DNA of 64,000 nt from an uncultured Muribaculaceae bacterium. GTDB taxonomy: Bacteria; Bacteroidota; Bacteroidia; Bacteroidales; Muribaculaceae. How positions within the stretch are numbered: position 1 is the first letter of the stretch; every line of letters starts with the position of its first letter. The notes under the pieces were generated by a model. It was not told the DNA's origin and searched no databases. It worked only from the letters and a program-made list of their open reading frames with translations. Positions 7,560 through 15,369 of this stretch are shown piece after piece. The DNA lies in the NCBI GenBank assembly GCA_910578365.1, contig CAJTRC010000001.1, positions 21,388 through 85,387 on the forward strand, given 5' to 3'. The position numbers and the translations under genes were made by a program.

Positions 7560-9746
7560 TTATTCCCAGCCCGGCAGGCGGTCGGGATTGAGGTTTCGTT
7601 CACCCAAATACCTGGCGAAATCGTTCTGAAGTGCCTTGCGTTCCATCATACGGGTGATGAGTCGCGTAACCTCTTCGGTGTCATTGCGTTCCTGAGCAAG
7701 TTTCAGTTCTCCCAGTATGGTGTCGAGTTCCACACTTAGATGCATGCTCTTGAGCTCGTGCAGTGTGCGTGGCAGCAGTTCGAGCAGGCGCTCGCGCTCG
7801 CTGGGCACATTGCTGTAGATTTTGCTCAACTGATGTGGCTCTACAATCAGGTCGGTAGAAATGCGCCTCAGCATATCGTCGGGGCTCGATACCGCCCGTC
7901 GTGCCACAAATCCGGCGTCGAAGTCAGCCACTGCCTCGTCGAATTCTCGCTGTACCCGCTCGTTGAGCTCTATTTCTCCGCGGGTGATGTCGGCTACCGA
8001 CATGCTGCCTGCTGCAAGAGCCCGGCGCCCCTGTTCGAGCCGGTCGGCCATAATCTGCCGTTGATTGTCAACGAAGCGGTTGTGAGCCTCAGGCCATTCG
8101 TTTGCCGCCATGTCGACGGCACACTGGAATACATGGGCCAGGGCGGCATCGGTAAACGTAACCTCGTCGTTTTCAAGATCGGCGGCCACATAGTCGATTA
8201 CGCGCAGCGGCAACATTTCCTGCGGGTTCTCCGGATTGGCATAGGATGTGAATGCGTAGTTGCCGTGTTTGAGCACAAGTTTAAGCAAAGCCTCCTCGTA
8301 GGGGCGCAGTCGTCGCGACACTGCGGCATTGATGTCGGCCACGTCGTCGGAGGCGTCTTGAATCTGCTGCGGTGTAAGGTCGTCGACCGACGAACGCGCC
8401 TTGTCGCCCTGCTGCTTCAGCGCCTGACGGTAGGCGATGTCGGCTACAAGCTTCTTCAGCTGTATATGAAGCATGTCGGCCTTGACGCCCATGAGCCGAG
8501 CGCACTCGTCGGCATATACGCCGCGGGTTACGGCATCGGGTATCACGCTTATCGAACGCAGTATGTCGCTGATAACTTTCGAACGCTTCATGGGGTCGGA
8601 GCCTGCGTCCTCGAGCAGAATACGGGTCTTGAAGCGTATGAAGTCTGTTTCGTTATCCTTTATATATTGCTCCACAACTTCGGCCGGATTATGCTGGGCA
8701 AACGAGTCCGGGTCATCGCCATCGGGCAGCAGAAGCACCTTGATGTTAAGCCCCTCGGCGAGAAGCAGGTCGATGCCTCGGAGCGAGGCCTTTATACCGG
8801 CGGCATCGGAGTCGTAGATTACCGTTACGTTTTGGGTAAAACGGTGAATCATACGTATCTGTCCGTCGGTGAGCGAAGTGCCTGAGGACGCCACTACGTT
8901 CTCGATGCCGGCCTGGGACATCGAAATCACATCCATGTAGCCTTCGACCAGTATACATTTATCGGTCCGTGCTATGGCCTGGCGCGCCTGATACATGCCG
9001 TAAAGTTCGAAACTCTTGCGGTATATCTGGCTTTCAGGCGAGTTTACGTATTTGGATGCGTTTTTGTCGGTACGCAGAGTGCGTCCGCCAAAGGCCACTA
9101 CCTTGCCCGAGAGGGTGTGTACGGGGTATATTACACGTCCGCGGAAGCGGTCGTACACGCGGCCTTGCTCGTTTCGGATGGTCAGACCTGTCTTTTCGAG
9201 GTATTCGTCTTTGTATCCGGCGTGGTTTGCCGCGTTGCGCAGGTCGTCGCTGCGGTCAATGGCATATCCGAGGCGGAAACGCTCAATCATGGCGTCCGAG
9301 ATTCCTCGCTGCCTGAAGTAAGTCAGACCGATTGCGCGGCCATCGTCGGTATCGGTAAGGTTCTGCTTGAAGTGATTCATGGCAAATTCGTTTACAGCAA
9401 ACATTTGTTCGCGTTCCGAAGCCTGGCGACGTTCTTCTTCGCTTTCCTCCCGCTCTTTGATTTCGATGTGATATTTGTTAGCAAGCCAGCGCAGTGCCTC
9501 CTGATACGACATCTGCTCGAGTTCCATAAGAAAATTGACCGGAGCACCGCCTTTGCCGCAACTGAAGCATTTGCAAATGCCTTTCGATTTTGAAACAGAG
9601 AAAGAGGGGGTGCGCTCGTTGTGGAACGGACACAGACCGATATAGTTTGCTCCGCGGCGTTTCAGGCTCACGAAGTCGCTTACCACATCGACAATATCGG
9701 CTGCATCGAGAATTTTCTGTACTGTTTCGCGATCGATTTTTTTCAT
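7560..9746 (-). CDS. dnaG: DNA primase
   Basis: This 728-residue protein makes RNA primers for replication. The N-terminal zinc-binding domain has Cys39, His42, Cys60 and Cys63. The catalytic core includes RNEQGRVYDRFRGRV-type primase sequence near 191-205, the TOPRIM glutamate Glu268 in VEGYMDV and the acidic DSD at 312-314. It is longer than E. coli DnaG (581) because of an extended C-terminal, helicase-interacting half, which is common in Bacteroidota. The start MKKIDRETVQKILDAADIVD aligns with other DnaG N-termini, yet a TAACTTTG box ends only 4 bases upstream of the ATG, so the mRNA is probably leaderless. It appears monocistronic. Confidence 0.97.
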   Translation of the reverse strand: MKKIDRETVQKILDAADIVDVVSDFVSLKRRGANYIGLCPFHNERTPSFSVSKSKGICKCFSCGKGGAPVNFLMELEQMSYQEALRWLANKYHIEIKEREESEEERRQASEREQMFAVNEFAMNHFKQNLTDTDDGRAIGLTYFRQRGISDAMIERFRLGYAIDRSDDLRNAANHAGYKDEYLEKTGLTIRNEQGRVYDRFRGRVIYPVHTLSGKVVAFGGRTLRTDKNASKYVNSPESQIYRKSFELYGMYQARQAIARTDKCILVEGYMDVISMSQAGIENVVASSGTSLTDGQIRMIHRFTQNVTVIYDSDAAGIKASLRGIDLLLAEGLNIKVLLLPDGDDPDSFAQHNPAEVVEQYIKDNETDFIRFKTRILLEDAGSDPMKRSKVISDILRSISVIPDAVTRGVYADECARLMGVKADMLHIQLKKLVADIAYRQALKQQGDKARSSVDDLTPQQIQDASDDVADINAAVSRRLRPYEEALLKLVLKHGNYAFTSYANPENPQEMLPLRVIDYVAADLENDEVTFTDAALAHVFQCAVDMAANEWPEAHNRFVDNQRQIMADRLEQGRRALAAGSMSVADITRGEIELNERVQREFDEAVADFDAGFVARRAVSSPDDMLRRISTDLIVEPHQLSKIYSNVPSERERLLELLPRTLHELKSMHLSVELDTILGELKLAQERNDTEEVTRLITRMMERKALQNDFARYLGERNLNPDRLPGWE

Positions 9747-9750
9747 AGTA

Positions 9751-9758
9751 CAAAGTTA
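9751..9758 (-). promoter_or_regulatory. dnaG -7 box abutting the start codon
   Basis: TAACTTTG on the minus strand is followed by four bases and then the dnaG ATG, so transcription would begin at or within a base or two of the start codon. A convincing -33 TTTG is not seen. Confidence 0.5.
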
Positions 9759-9836
9759 GTGAAAAATAGCATAAGACGCATACCGATTAATGTTAAATTG
9801 CCTCAAGCCGACAGGGCGGACATACGCCTTTAAAAT

Positions 9837-9872
9837 AGAAAAAGGGAGGTTCTCACGAATCTCCCTTTTCTT
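9837..9872 (-). terminator. Terminator of the orphan unit upstream of dnaG
   Basis: Complementary arms AGAAAAGGGAG/CTCCCTTTTCT with one bulged A and a 12-base loop form a stem with an AT tract on both sides. On the minus strand it would end the short transcript beginning near 9957. Confidence 0.6.
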
Positions 9873-9895
9873 ACACATAGTACTTAATGTTAGAT

Positions 9896-9952
9896 TTATA
9901 TGTCTATTCCAGATTTGTTAAAAAAAGCGTTTAAGACTGCTTGTCGTATCAT
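9896..9952 (-). CDS. Possible 18-codon micro-ORF in an orphan transcription unit
   Basis: An ATG nine bases downstream of a -7 box opens an 18-codon frame, MIRQAVLNAFFNKSGIDI, ending in TAA 24 bases before the terminator hairpin at 9837-9872. The unit has its own promoter and terminator, so something short is probably transcribed, but whether this peptide is made or the RNA itself acts is unknown. I recognise no homologue. Confidence 0.3.
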   Translation of the reverse strand: MIRQAVLNAFFNKSGIDI

Positions 9953-9961
9953 TTCCGAGTG

Positions 9962-9992
9962 CAAAGTTAGTGATAATTTTTAAGCTGGCAAG
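9962..9992 (-). promoter_or_regulatory. Promoter of the orphan unit upstream of dnaG
   Basis: On the minus strand -7 TAACTTTG (9962-9969) is preceded by a 19-base spacer and CTTG (9989-9992), one mismatch from -33 TTTG. Transcription would start near 9957 and run about 120 bases to the hairpin at 9837-9872. Confidence 0.55.
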
Positions 9993-10274
9993 GAGTGGCT
10001 TGTATCGCTTGCCGACTACCTCATAACATTTCATAAGCATTTGGGCGATGTTTGATTTAAAAGTAAAATTTATAGCCTTAATCAATACGTTTGCAGCCGA
10101 AATATTTAAAAGTATCTTTAAAATAATTTTTTGCAAAATATTGTTAAATCGGCTTTTGAGGGTGGAAGTATGCTAAGAAACTATGTTTTACAGCATGATA
10201 TAGGGGTAGAATGTGACTTTTTGCAAGCGATTGCAATTTTAACATTTGAAGGCGTCTGTGTACGCCTGAAATTA
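9993..10274. other. AT-rich intergenic stretch with no recognised gene
   Basis: Between the orphan unit and the cyclo-ligase terminator the DNA is AT-rich. Open frames here (up to about 70 codons on the minus strand) lack coding character and run across the promoter at 9962-9992. The only structure noted is a small perfect hairpin, AGGCGT/ACGCCT with a 6-base loop, near 10250-10267. Confidence 0.5.
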
Positions 10275-10325
10275 TTAAGACCCCGTCCCCCCAATATCTG
10301 TTAAGGCTGGGGAACGGGGTCTTAA
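10275..10325 (-). terminator. Terminator after the 5-formyl-THF cyclo-ligase operon
   Basis: A 12-bp stem (10275-10286 with 10314-10325) plus four further GC pairs after one mismatch encloses an 18-base loop, 33 bases beyond the stop codon. The minus-strand tail TAATAATTT is only moderately U-rich. The left arm resembles sequence at 1321-1345. Confidence 0.6.
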
Positions 10326-10358
10326 ACAAGCTCTAAAAAGGTGTCCGGGCGGCGGGCG

Positions 10359-10913
10359 TCAGCGACGGTTGCCACACGCTATTATATGGCGGTCGGTGAT
10401 GATATAATTTACGCGCATATCGTGTGGCTCGGCATCTATTTCATCTACGAGCTGAAAATCGTAAGCCATGCCTACGGTCAGAGCTTTCAGGCCCGAAAGC
10501 AGTCTGTCGTAATAGCCCTTGCCACGGCCCACTCTGTTGCCGTGGCGGTCATAGGCCACTGCGGGTACTATGACCATGTCGATACCGCTGAGGTCGTTGA
10601 GTACATCTCCGTCAGGCTCCTCGATATTGAATGCGCCCAGGTGCATGCGGCTTCGCTGGTATGGGAGCACGTCGAGATTGACTCCGTTTACACGTGGCAG
10701 ATAAAAATGCTTGCGGTCGGCCCAGCGTTCGATAAATTCGCGGGTCGATAGTTCGTCGGGCAGCGAATGGTACAGCAATATGTGTTCCGACAGCATGAAT
10801 GCGGCGGTCTTTTCAAGCAGTTCGAAAGCGTTGCGCGCTGCTACGGCCTTCTCGACATCGTCGAGAAGGGCCTTGCGAGCTTTCATCTGAATGCGTATGC
10901 GATGTTTGTCCAT
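10359..10913 (-). CDS. 5-formyltetrahydrofolate cyclo-ligase
   Basis: This 184-residue cytosolic enzyme converts 5-formyl-THF to 5,10-methenyl-THF using ATP, salvaging a folate that inhibits one-carbon enzymes. The family signature is clear: PAVAYDRHGNRVGRGKGYYD, with the nucleotide/folate-binding GRGKGYYD. The N-terminal RIRIQMKARKALL corresponds to the usual KxxLRxxxxxxR start. The length is typical (180-200). It is last in an operon after dCMP deaminase and the Ctp protease, 22 bases behind the latter, which places two nucleotide/folate genes around a periplasmic protease. Confidence 0.93.
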   Translation of the reverse strand: MDKHRIRIQMKARKALLDDVEKAVAARNAFELLEKTAAFMLSEHILLYHSLPDELSTREFIERWADRKHFYLPRVNGVNLDVLPYQRSRMHLGAFNIEEPDGDVLNDLSGIDMVIVPAVAYDRHGNRVGRGKGYYDRLLSGLKALTVGMAYDFQLVDEIDAEPHDMRVNYIITDRHIIACGNRR

Positions 10914-10935
10914 ATCGGAGAGAGGATTACTGGTT

Positions 10936-12564
10936 TCAATTATTCTTTACCGGAAAGTCGGCTTTGCCCTGATTGATAATGCTTATGGCCTTGCGCACAT
11001 CTTCATCTTCCTTGTTATACACATTGTAGAAGGCGTCCATGCCCAGAACATAACGCACTATAAGGGACTTCAGTTGGTTAACAATCAGCGAAGCCGATTG
11101 TTCAATGTAGTACGGACGTCGGCGCACTCCCTTTTCGACGGCATAGCGTACAAAGGAATTCAGCAACACATAATCGCTGTCGAGATTGCGCAGCAGTTCG
11201 TCGAGGGTCTTGTACTTGGAGAGTTCGGCGCGATTGAGATCGACGTATTCGTAGGCGTACGAATTTATAAGTCCGCGGTTTACCACGCTCACATAGTAGG
11301 TGTTGCGCCGGATGGTATCGGTAGGCACAAAGTAGTCGGGACTGATGCCTCCGCCTCCGTACACGTTACGTCCGCCGAGAGTGTGGAAAATCAGCGACTT
11401 GTCGATTACACTGTCGGCCTGTTCGCTGCCGAATATTTCACCGTTGAGGTAGCGGCGGTAAATCTCGGTTTCGTATTCGCCGATACCTTCGCCGGTATAG
11501 TCTTTCTGGATGCAGCGGCCCGAGGGGGTGTAATAACGCTGTACAGTCAGACGCAGTTCCGAACTGTCGGCGAGCAGAATGGGCTTCTGCACCAAGCCTT
11601 TGCCGAAGCTGCGCCGTCCTATTATCACGGCGCGGTCGTTGTCCTGCATGGCTCCGGAGAAAATTTCGCTGGCACTGGCCGATACCTCGTCGATAAGCAC
11701 TGCCAGGGGAGTGTCCTGGAACAGGCCTGTGCCATCCGCCTCAATGGTCGAATTGTCATCAAGGTTGCGACCGCGGGTTTCCACAATCACGCTGCCGGGC
11801 TCAAGAAATTCGTTGGCCATCATTACAGCCGGCTCCATGTAGCCGCCGGTGTTGCCGCGCAGGTCGACAATAAAGCTCTTTGCGCCCTCGAAGCGTAGGT
11901 TCACAAGCGCCTTGTAGAATTGCTCGTATGTGTCGCGGGCAAAACGGCTGACGCGCACATATCCGATTGAATCGGGTGTCATATAGACGCCTTCGATGCT
12001 GGCCTGAGGTATATCGCCGCGAACGAGGGTGAAATTCTTCAGGTTCTTTTCGCCCGGGCGGCGTATGCTGAGTTTTACCTTAGTGCCTTTGGGGCCGCGT
12101 AGTTTTGCAAAAATTTCTTCGTTGCTGAGTTTTTTCCCGGCTATGTCGGTGCTGTCGACCGTAACAATTCGGTCGCCTGGCAGCAGTCCGGCCTTATAGG
12201 CAGGCGAACCGGCAATGACTTCGACTACTGTCACTGTATCGCCCGGAGTCTGGAATTGTATACCGATGCCACCGAAACTGCCCTCAAGTTCTGAGTTGAC
12301 ACGCTCCAGGTCTTTGGCCGATATGTAAGCCGAGTGAGGGTCGAGATTATGCAGCAGTTCGGGAATGGTGATTTCTACAAGTGAGTCAAGAGGAACGTCG
12401 TCGACATAATCGCGGTTTATCAGAGCCAGAACTTCGAGCATCTTGCGTTGCGAACTGTCGAGGTCGACACGCGGCGAGAGCAGATAGCCCAGCCACATGC
12501 CGGCGCATAAAAGAGCGGCTCCGATTATCGGAAACCAGTATATGGTCCTGAAATGGTTTTTCAT
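10936..12564 (-). CDS. C-terminal processing peptidase (S41, Ctp/Prc family)
   Basis: This 542-residue membrane-anchored periplasmic serine protease has a single N-terminal membrane segment at about 8-28 (FPIIGAALLCAGMWLGYLL), a PDZ domain at about 90-175 (SFGGIGIQF, PAYKAGLLPGDRIV) and an S41 core. The Ser/Lys dyad is Ser297 in SASASE and Lys322 in SFGKGLVQ, 25 apart as in Prc. Family members process or degrade envelope proteins from the C-terminus. It starts 6 bases after the dCMP deaminase stop, in the same operon. Confidence 0.94.
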   Translation of the reverse strand: MKNHFRTIYWFPIIGAALLCAGMWLGYLLSPRVDLDSSQRKMLEVLALINRDYVDDVPLDSLVEITIPELLHNLDPHSAYISAKDLERVNSELEGSFGGIGIQFQTPGDTVTVVEVIAGSPAYKAGLLPGDRIVTVDSTDIAGKKLSNEEIFAKLRGPKGTKVKLSIRRPGEKNLKNFTLVRGDIPQASIEGVYMTPDSIGYVRVSRFARDTYEQFYKALVNLRFEGAKSFIVDLRGNTGGYMEPAVMMANEFLEPGSVIVETRGRNLDDNSTIEADGTGLFQDTPLAVLIDEVSASASEIFSGAMQDNDRAVIIGRRSFGKGLVQKPILLADSSELRLTVQRYYTPSGRCIQKDYTGEGIGEYETEIYRRYLNGEIFGSEQADSVIDKSLIFHTLGGRNVYGGGGISPDYFVPTDTIRRNTYYVSVVNRGLINSYAYEYVDLNRAELSKYKTLDELLRNLDSDYVLLNSFVRYAVEKGVRRRPYYIEQSASLIVNQLKSLIVRYVLGMDAFYNVYNKEDEDVRKAISIINQGKADFPVKNN

Positions 12565-12570
12565 TGATGG

Positions 12571-13005
12571 TTACTGAACATTTTCGATATGCACACATTC
12601 CACACCGGCACGGTGCAGAAGGTCGATTCCGTCGGACAGACGGTACAATTCATTGAATACCACCCTGCGGATACCGGTCTGTATTATCAGCTTGGCACAT
12701 TCGATACATGGCGAAGCGGTGATGTACAGAGTGGCATCCTGGCCCGAGTTGTTGCTGCGGGCAAGCTTGGTTATGGCATTTGCCTCGGCATGCAGCACAT
12801 ACGGTTTGGTGTGCCCGTCGGCATCCTCGCATACATTTTCGAAACCGGCAGGGGTGCCGTTATATCCGTCGGATATAATAGCCTGGTTTTTAACAATAAG
12901 TGCGCCTACCCGACGACGCTGGCAATATGAGTTCTCGGCCCATATCGAGGCCATGCGCAGATAGCGTTTATCAAGTACTTCCTGTTTCAGGTGCGATGTA
13001 GACAT
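12571..13005 (-). CDS. dCMP deaminase family protein
   Basis: I choose the ATG at 13005 (MSTSHLKQEVLDKRYLRMA) over one 48 bases upstream, because the promoter -7 box lies at 13027-13034 and would exclude the longer form. In the 144-residue product the zinc site is His72 and Glu74 (HAEAN) with Cys100 and Cys103 (PCIEC). The family deaminates dCMP to dUMP for thymidylate synthesis; ComEB homologues share this fold. It is first in the operon with the Ctp protease and 5-formyl-THF cyclo-ligase, the latter linking it loosely to folate-dependent thymidylate supply. Confidence 0.92.
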   Translation of the reverse strand: MSTSHLKQEVLDKRYLRMASIWAENSYCQRRRVGALIVKNQAIISDGYNGTPAGFENVCEDADGHTKPYVLHAEANAITKLARSNNSGQDATLYITASPCIECAKLIIQTGIRRVVFNELYRLSDGIDLLHRAGVECVHIENVQ

Positions 13006-13026
13006 GTCATTGGTTGAATTATCACA

Positions 13027-13058
13027 CAAAGTTAATCTAAATATTTCAAACACCCAAA
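13027..13058 (-). promoter_or_regulatory. Promoter of the dCMP deaminase operon
   Basis: On the minus strand TTTG (13055-13058), a 20-base spacer and TAACTTTG (13027-13034) match the consensus exactly. The -33 is back to back with the divergent -33 TTTG at 13061-13064. Confidence 0.72.
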
Positions 13059-13060
13059 TG

Positions 13061-13095
13061 TTTGGCGATAGTATTGGAATTTTATATTATCTTTG
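13061..13095 (+). promoter_or_regulatory. Promoter of the ECF S-component-like gene
   Basis: A -7 TATCTTTG (13088-13095) is preceded by TTTG at 13061-13064; the 23-base spacer is a little long. It supports a start at the ATG at 13117. Confidence 0.5.
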
Positions 13096-13116
13096 CAAAA
13101 AATATTATTACTGAAT

Positions 13117-13629
13117 ATGAACCGTGTAGTCCGACTTCATTCTTTTGGCTTTTCAGAAAGCCGCACTTATCAGGTGGCGGCGCTGTTTATAGTCGCCAAT
13201 CTGATTTTGCCGCAGCTGTTTCACCTTATTCCGCAGGGTGGTGTCACCTGGCTGCCCATATACTTCTTTACCCTGGTGGCCGCTTATAAATTCGGGTGGC
13301 GTGTAGGCCTGATTACGGCAGTGGCGTCGCCGCTGCTCAATTCAGTGCTGTTCGGCATGCCGCCTGCTGCCGCATTGCCTGCGATATTGCTCAAATCGGT
13401 GTTGCTGGCTGTAATATCCGGAGCGGTTGCCTCACGCAAAGCCGGTGCATCGCTGCCTGCGCTTGTGGCCGTGGTGCTGGCGTATCAGGTTACGGGGTGC
13501 CTGGGCGAATGGATTATGAAGGCCGATTTTGTTGCGGCCTGTCAGGATTTCCGCATCGGTATTCCCGGCATGCTTCTGCAGATTATTGGAGGCTGGGCTC
13601 TGATTAACTACATGCCCGACCGGCATTGA
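13117..13629 (+). CDS. Polytopic membrane protein, probable ECF transporter S component
   Basis: The ATG at 13117 lies 21 bases past the -7 box; an in-frame ATG at 13093 would overlap the box. The 170-residue product has five or six hydrophobic segments, beginning with VAALFIVANLILPQLFHL and including VTWLPIYFFTLVAAYKFGW. The size and the pattern of a conserved helix with GWRVGLITAVASPLLN fit the substrate-binding S components of energy-coupling-factor vitamin or metal transporters. The substrate cannot be read from the sequence, and no ECF ATPase or T component is adjacent, so it would share a common module. It is convergent with the OstA-like gene. Confidence 0.65.
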   Translation: MNRVVRLHSFGFSESRTYQVAALFIVANLILPQLFHLIPQGGVTWLPIYFFTLVAAYKFGWRVGLITAVASPLLNSVLFGMPPAAALPAILLKSVLLAVISGAVASRKAGASLPALVAVVLAYQVTGCLGEWIMKADFVAACQDFRIGIPGMLLQIIGGWALINYMPDRH

Positions 13630-13659
13630 GCCGACTATAAAAGCCCGGGGGCGCCATGG

Positions 13660-15357
13660 CTATTTGCCTTCAGTGCTGCGAGTCTGTTCTATCAGTTCGT
13701 CCATTTCTTTGGGAATAATCATGACATCGGCCGGAGAAGCCGGACGCATGCCGGTGTACCAGCGGAACTTGGGCAGGAAAAACAGACTGCGCTTAGCCAG
13801 GAACAAAGGAGTGACCGTACCGGTGGTTTCGGGCCACATTTTTATCCGCTCGGTGGTGCGGCCGGCAAAGTCGGCTCTCAGAAAACTGCTTTGCGCATTT
13901 ACAATCTTGTTGATGGTGCTGTCCTGCTCCTCGGGGTAGAGTATTAGCTCAACGCTGCCATTTATGTCCAGGTGCTTGAGATTACCATCGACAAAGTGCG
14001 CCACCATTTCCTTGCCGCTTATCTGGTTGTAATATTGGTCTTCGATATGGTCGGCGGTGAACGCCTGCTCGGGAATGTTCACCCGGTCATAAGTCGAGTC
14101 GTTGAAATGCACGGCTATCACACGGCCCGAAATCTGCCTGTCCTCACTCCACACCACCGGACTGACAAACATACGCATAGTGGAATCAGCCTCAGTCACC
14201 CGCAGACTGTCGCATATTCCCTGCATGTCGCTGCGGTAGAATCGCACACGTGGATAAACAACACTTACGTGGGTGCTGTCGATTCTTACGCTTTCGGCCG
14301 TACCGGCTACGGTGTCGGCGGGCGTTACAATGCTGTCGATTTTCACAAAGCCCTCAATCTGCCTGCCGTGCATGAATAAGGTGTCGCCTTTGGAGTATTC
14401 CTTCATAAGCGCATGGCCGGTTACGTAGGTCGAGTCGCGTTCCTCGTTGTAATAGCCGTAGTCGCCCAACAGCTGCATTTTGCGCACCGTATCGGTCAGT
14501 ATCATTGAGCCGTAGGCCGTATATTCGGCCATCTGCTTGGTATAATACAAAGTATCGGCGGTGAGAAAGCGGCCTTCGGGAGTCACTACAGTAGAGCGGT
14601 CGTACAGCTGGCAGTTGTCGGTGCCGGTGTTGTATATCGCCGAATCGGTGAAAATGGTGCCGCGCCGGTTTATAATCTCGCTGGGAGTATATAACTCGGC
14701 AATCTTAGTATCGGTGTTGTAGTACAGCGCCTGCGAACGTATCACAAGTGTATCGGTCGAACTGTGCGCGTTCAGCACCACACCGTCGGTAAATACGGCA
14801 TCTTTGGTAGGTGGTGAATACTCGCCTGACACCGACTCAAGGCGGTTGCTCGGGTCGGTGAGCACGCCAAACTGGTTGTACCATCCGAGTTCGTTTGCGA
14901 GGTCGTAGTAGAATGTGAAATCGGTTTCGAGTTTCACATCGCGGTTTATCATCGTTACCTTGCGTGGCGGTTCGGCAAATAGGGTAGCCAGCTTGATGCG
15001 GTCGTCGTAGTCAAGGCTGTCGGCATAAACGAACAAGGTGTCGCCCTGCTGCATACGCACATTTCCGAACGCGCGGAAACGCTGTTCGCCGGGCCAGTAG
15101 TGGGCGCTGTCGCAGTACATGAACATGCCCATACGACGAAACTCCACATTGCCGTTCACGATCATAAACGAATCGGTACGGTGCTTGTAGAGTTCATCGG
15201 CCCGCTCCAGAAACACCACACCGGTGTTGTTGCGGTCGGCATTCTGAATCTGAGGCTTAATATCGGGTTTGCCGGGCTTGGCGGGCTGCTGTGCAATACT
15301 CAGCAGAGCGGGCACAGCCACAGCCGTCAGGGCCGCTACGGGCAGTAGTCTGCGCAT
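13660..15357 (-). CDS. OstA-like (LptA-fold) envelope protein
   Basis: This 565-residue exported protein has a signal peptide (MRRLLPVAALTAVAVPALLS). Its body is built of repeated beta-strand units with recurring phrases such as DSAHYWP, YADSLDYDD, ADTLYYT and YADS-like turns, the pattern of the OstA-like N-domain family related to LptA. It probably lies in the periplasm and takes part in LPS transport or outer-membrane assembly; a direct LPS role is inferred. It starts 12 bases after the SurA-like chaperone and closes the guaB-to-ostA envelope run. Confidence 0.85.
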   Translation of the reverse strand: MRRLLPVAALTAVAVPALLSIAQQPAKPGKPDIKPQIQNADRNNTGVVFLERADELYKHRTDSFMIVNGNVEFRRMGMFMYCDSAHYWPGEQRFRAFGNVRMQQGDTLFVYADSLDYDDRIKLATLFAEPPRKVTMINRDVKLETDFTFYYDLANELGWYNQFGVLTDPSNRLESVSGEYSPPTKDAVFTDGVVLNAHSSTDTLVIRSQALYYNTDTKIAELYTPSEIINRRGTIFTDSAIYNTGTDNCQLYDRSTVVTPEGRFLTADTLYYTKQMAEYTAYGSMILTDTVRKMQLLGDYGYYNEERDSTYVTGHALMKEYSKGDTLFMHGRQIEGFVKIDSIVTPADTVAGTAESVRIDSTHVSVVYPRVRFYRSDMQGICDSLRVTEADSTMRMFVSPVVWSEDRQISGRVIAVHFNDSTYDRVNIPEQAFTADHIEDQYYNQISGKEMVAHFVDGNLKHLDINGSVELILYPEEQDSTINKIVNAQSSFLRADFAGRTTERIKMWPETTGTVTPLFLAKRSLFFLPKFRWYTGMRPASPADVMIIPKEMDELIEQTRSTEGK

Positions 15358-15369
15358 ATTCCGGTGTGA

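Noticed and set aside
7740..8885. Plus-strand frame of 381 codons opposite dnaG
   Set aside because: Antisense shadow of dnaG; no family features and no promoter in front of it.
9918..10136. Minus-strand 72-codon frame upstream of dnaG
   Set aside because: AT-rich, no family resemblance, and its 3' part runs through the promoter at 9962-9992 and the 18-codon frame.
10144..10329. Minus-strand 61-codon frame after the cyclo-ligase gene
   Set aside because: It begins inside the terminator hairpin at 10275-10325 and has no coding character.
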